A stretch of DNA of 5,320 nucleotides from Oscillospiraceae bacterium (GTDB lineage: Bacteria > Bacillota > Clostridia > Oscillospirales > Acutalibacteraceae). Position 1 is the first letter of the stretch. Every line of letters starts with the position of its first letter. Under the pieces are notes generated by a model. That model did not search any database. It was not told the DNA's origin and saw only the letters and a list, made by a program, of their open reading frames with translations. Made by a program: the position numbers and the translations under genes. The DNA is taken from positions 1-5,320 of the forward strand of contig WRDE01000173.1 of NCBI GenBank assembly GCA_009783605.1, written 5' to 3'. Positions 4,668-5,320 of this stretch are shown here, one piece after another.

Positions 4668-5320
4668 CTACGCGGCTTTTTCCGCGAACAGCGGCGGCAG
4701 GGTGTTGGTGATGTTCTTCCGCGCCGTGGCCTGTTCCACCCGGCGCAGAATCTCCGCGAACGGCATCTCGGGGCTGCTGTCCCCGGCATACAGCGCGGCG
4801 CCGACCGCCACAAAAACATCGGCGTTATCCGGGAACACGGCGTTTTCCGGCGTCAGCTTCAGCGTATCGGTAAACCGTTCCCGCAGCCCCTTCAGGAAAA
4901 ACAGCGGGCCGCCGAGAAACAGCACCTTGCCCTTGATCTCCCGCCCCTGCGCCAGCCCGGCGATGGTCTGGGATACCACCGCCTGATAGATCGAGGCGGC
5001 GATATCCTCCTTCCGGGCGCCCTGATTGAGCAGCGGCTGGATATCGGTTTTGGCGAAGACGCCGCACCGGGAGGCGATATGGTATATTTTTTGATGGCCG
5101 CGGCTCAGCGCGTCCAATTCCTCAACGGTGACGTTCAGCAGCGTCGCCATCTGGTCGATAAACGCGCCGGTACCGCCGGCGCAGGAGCCGTTCATCCGCT
5201 CCTCCAGCCCCCCCGTGAGGAACAGGATCTTGGCGTCCTCTCCCCCCAGCTCCACCACCGCATCCGTTTGCGGCAGCAGCCGTTCCACCGCGCCCGCTGT
5301 AGCGTATACCTCCTGCACAA
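4668..5320 (-). CDS. Acyl-CoA dehydratase activase-related protein, first ASKHA domain (5' end outside window, ends at in-frame TAG)
   Basis: The frame is open at the window's right edge, so its start is not visible; the GTG at 5318 is an internal Val. The 216 visible residues are the second half of a BadF/BcrA-type ASKHA ATPase domain: ELGGEDAKI (23-31), NGSCAGGTGAFIDQMA (43-58, Cys46), SRCGVFAK (83-90, Cys85) and LFLGGPLFFLKGL (133-145). The two cysteines sit where dimeric activators bind a bridging [4Fe-4S] cluster. The frame ends LPPLFAEKAA and then TAG. This is the known linker to the second ASKHA domain, and after the stop the same frame continues AAFSARH and later YTGDAWLGIDAG, which fits the family's linker. 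The TAG therefore looks like an interruption within one gene of roughly 1,080 codons, not a true end. Confidence 0.85.
   Translation of the reverse strand, partial: VQEVYATAGAVERLLPQTDAVVELGGEDAKILFLTGGLEERMNGSCAGGTGAFIDQMATLLNVTVEELDALSRGHQKIYHIASRCGVFAKTDIQPLLNQGARKEDIAASIYQAVVSQTIAGLAQGREIKGKVLFLGGPLFFLKGLRERFTDTLKLTPENAVFPDNADVFVAVGAALYAGDSSPEMPFAEILRRVEQATARKNITNTLPPLFAEKAA

Larger units (their letters stand above)
2442..5320 (-). pseudogene. Single interrupted and 3'-truncated double-ASKHA activase gene (composite reading of the two CDS parts)
   Basis: Both open parts share one reading frame and are separated only by a TAG at 4668-4670. The 37 sense codons between the stop and the GTG at 4556 encode conserved linker and the phosphate-1 loop. 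Relatives are single proteins of about 1,400 residues with two ASKHA domains, DUF2229 and a further C-terminal domain. Here one nonsense codon plus loss of the last domain suggests decay. The rest of the sequence shows no frameshift and keeps its catalytic motifs, so the stop is recent, suppressed, or a sequence error. Confidence 0.55.

Overview
The window looks like chromosomal DNA of a GC-rich anaerobic Firmicute, probably a gut Clostridia/Oscillospiraceae-type bacterium. This rests on strong C/G third-position bias, Clostridia-like protein sequences and a large two-domain acyl-CoA dehydratase-activase protein. All recognisable genes are on the minus strand, so transcription runs from high to low coordinates. 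The organism is an inference from style; no marker in the window fixes it.

Layout, in transcription order. (1) 5320-2442 is one long frame related to the 'CoA enzyme activase' family (BadF/BadG/BcrA/BcrD, COG1924 + COG3580). It is entered mid-gene, cut by an in-frame TAG at 4668-4670, and continues in the same frame to a TGA at 2442. The stop lies in the linker between the first ASKHA ATPase domain and the second, and the C-terminal COG3581-like domain of full-length relatives is missing. I read this as a nonsense-interrupted, 3'-truncated single gene, with amber readthrough or sequence error as alternatives. (2) 2441-2187 is an AT-rich intergenic island. It holds two near-consensus sigma-A promoters facing each other, an 11-bp perfect inverted repeat, competing stems and a plus-strand intrinsic terminator. 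(3) 2186-96 is a complete uvrC (excinuclease ABC subunit C). (4) 87-1 is the first 29 codons of a class I SAM-dependent methyltransferase-like gene, 8 bases after uvrC and probably co-transcribed.

The least ordinary signal is a family of degenerate heptanucleotide tandem arrays, each about five units (35 bases). One is inside uvrC, between cysteines expected to hold an Fe-S cluster. Two are inside the activase gene at domain linkers. One forms the last codons and stop of the activase gene, exactly where the protein is truncated. The internal ones are read through in frame and give peptides with a seven-residue period. This suggests a short repeat that inserts or expands in this genome, is tolerated in protein loops, and may have taken part in the loss of the activase 3' end.

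The activase and uvrC are not an obvious functional pair. The promoter at 2384-2413 probably gives uvrC (and the methyltransferase) its own transcript, with a leader of about 190 bases that can fold in two mutually exclusive ways. I saw no tRNA, rRNA, CRISPR or transposase gene.
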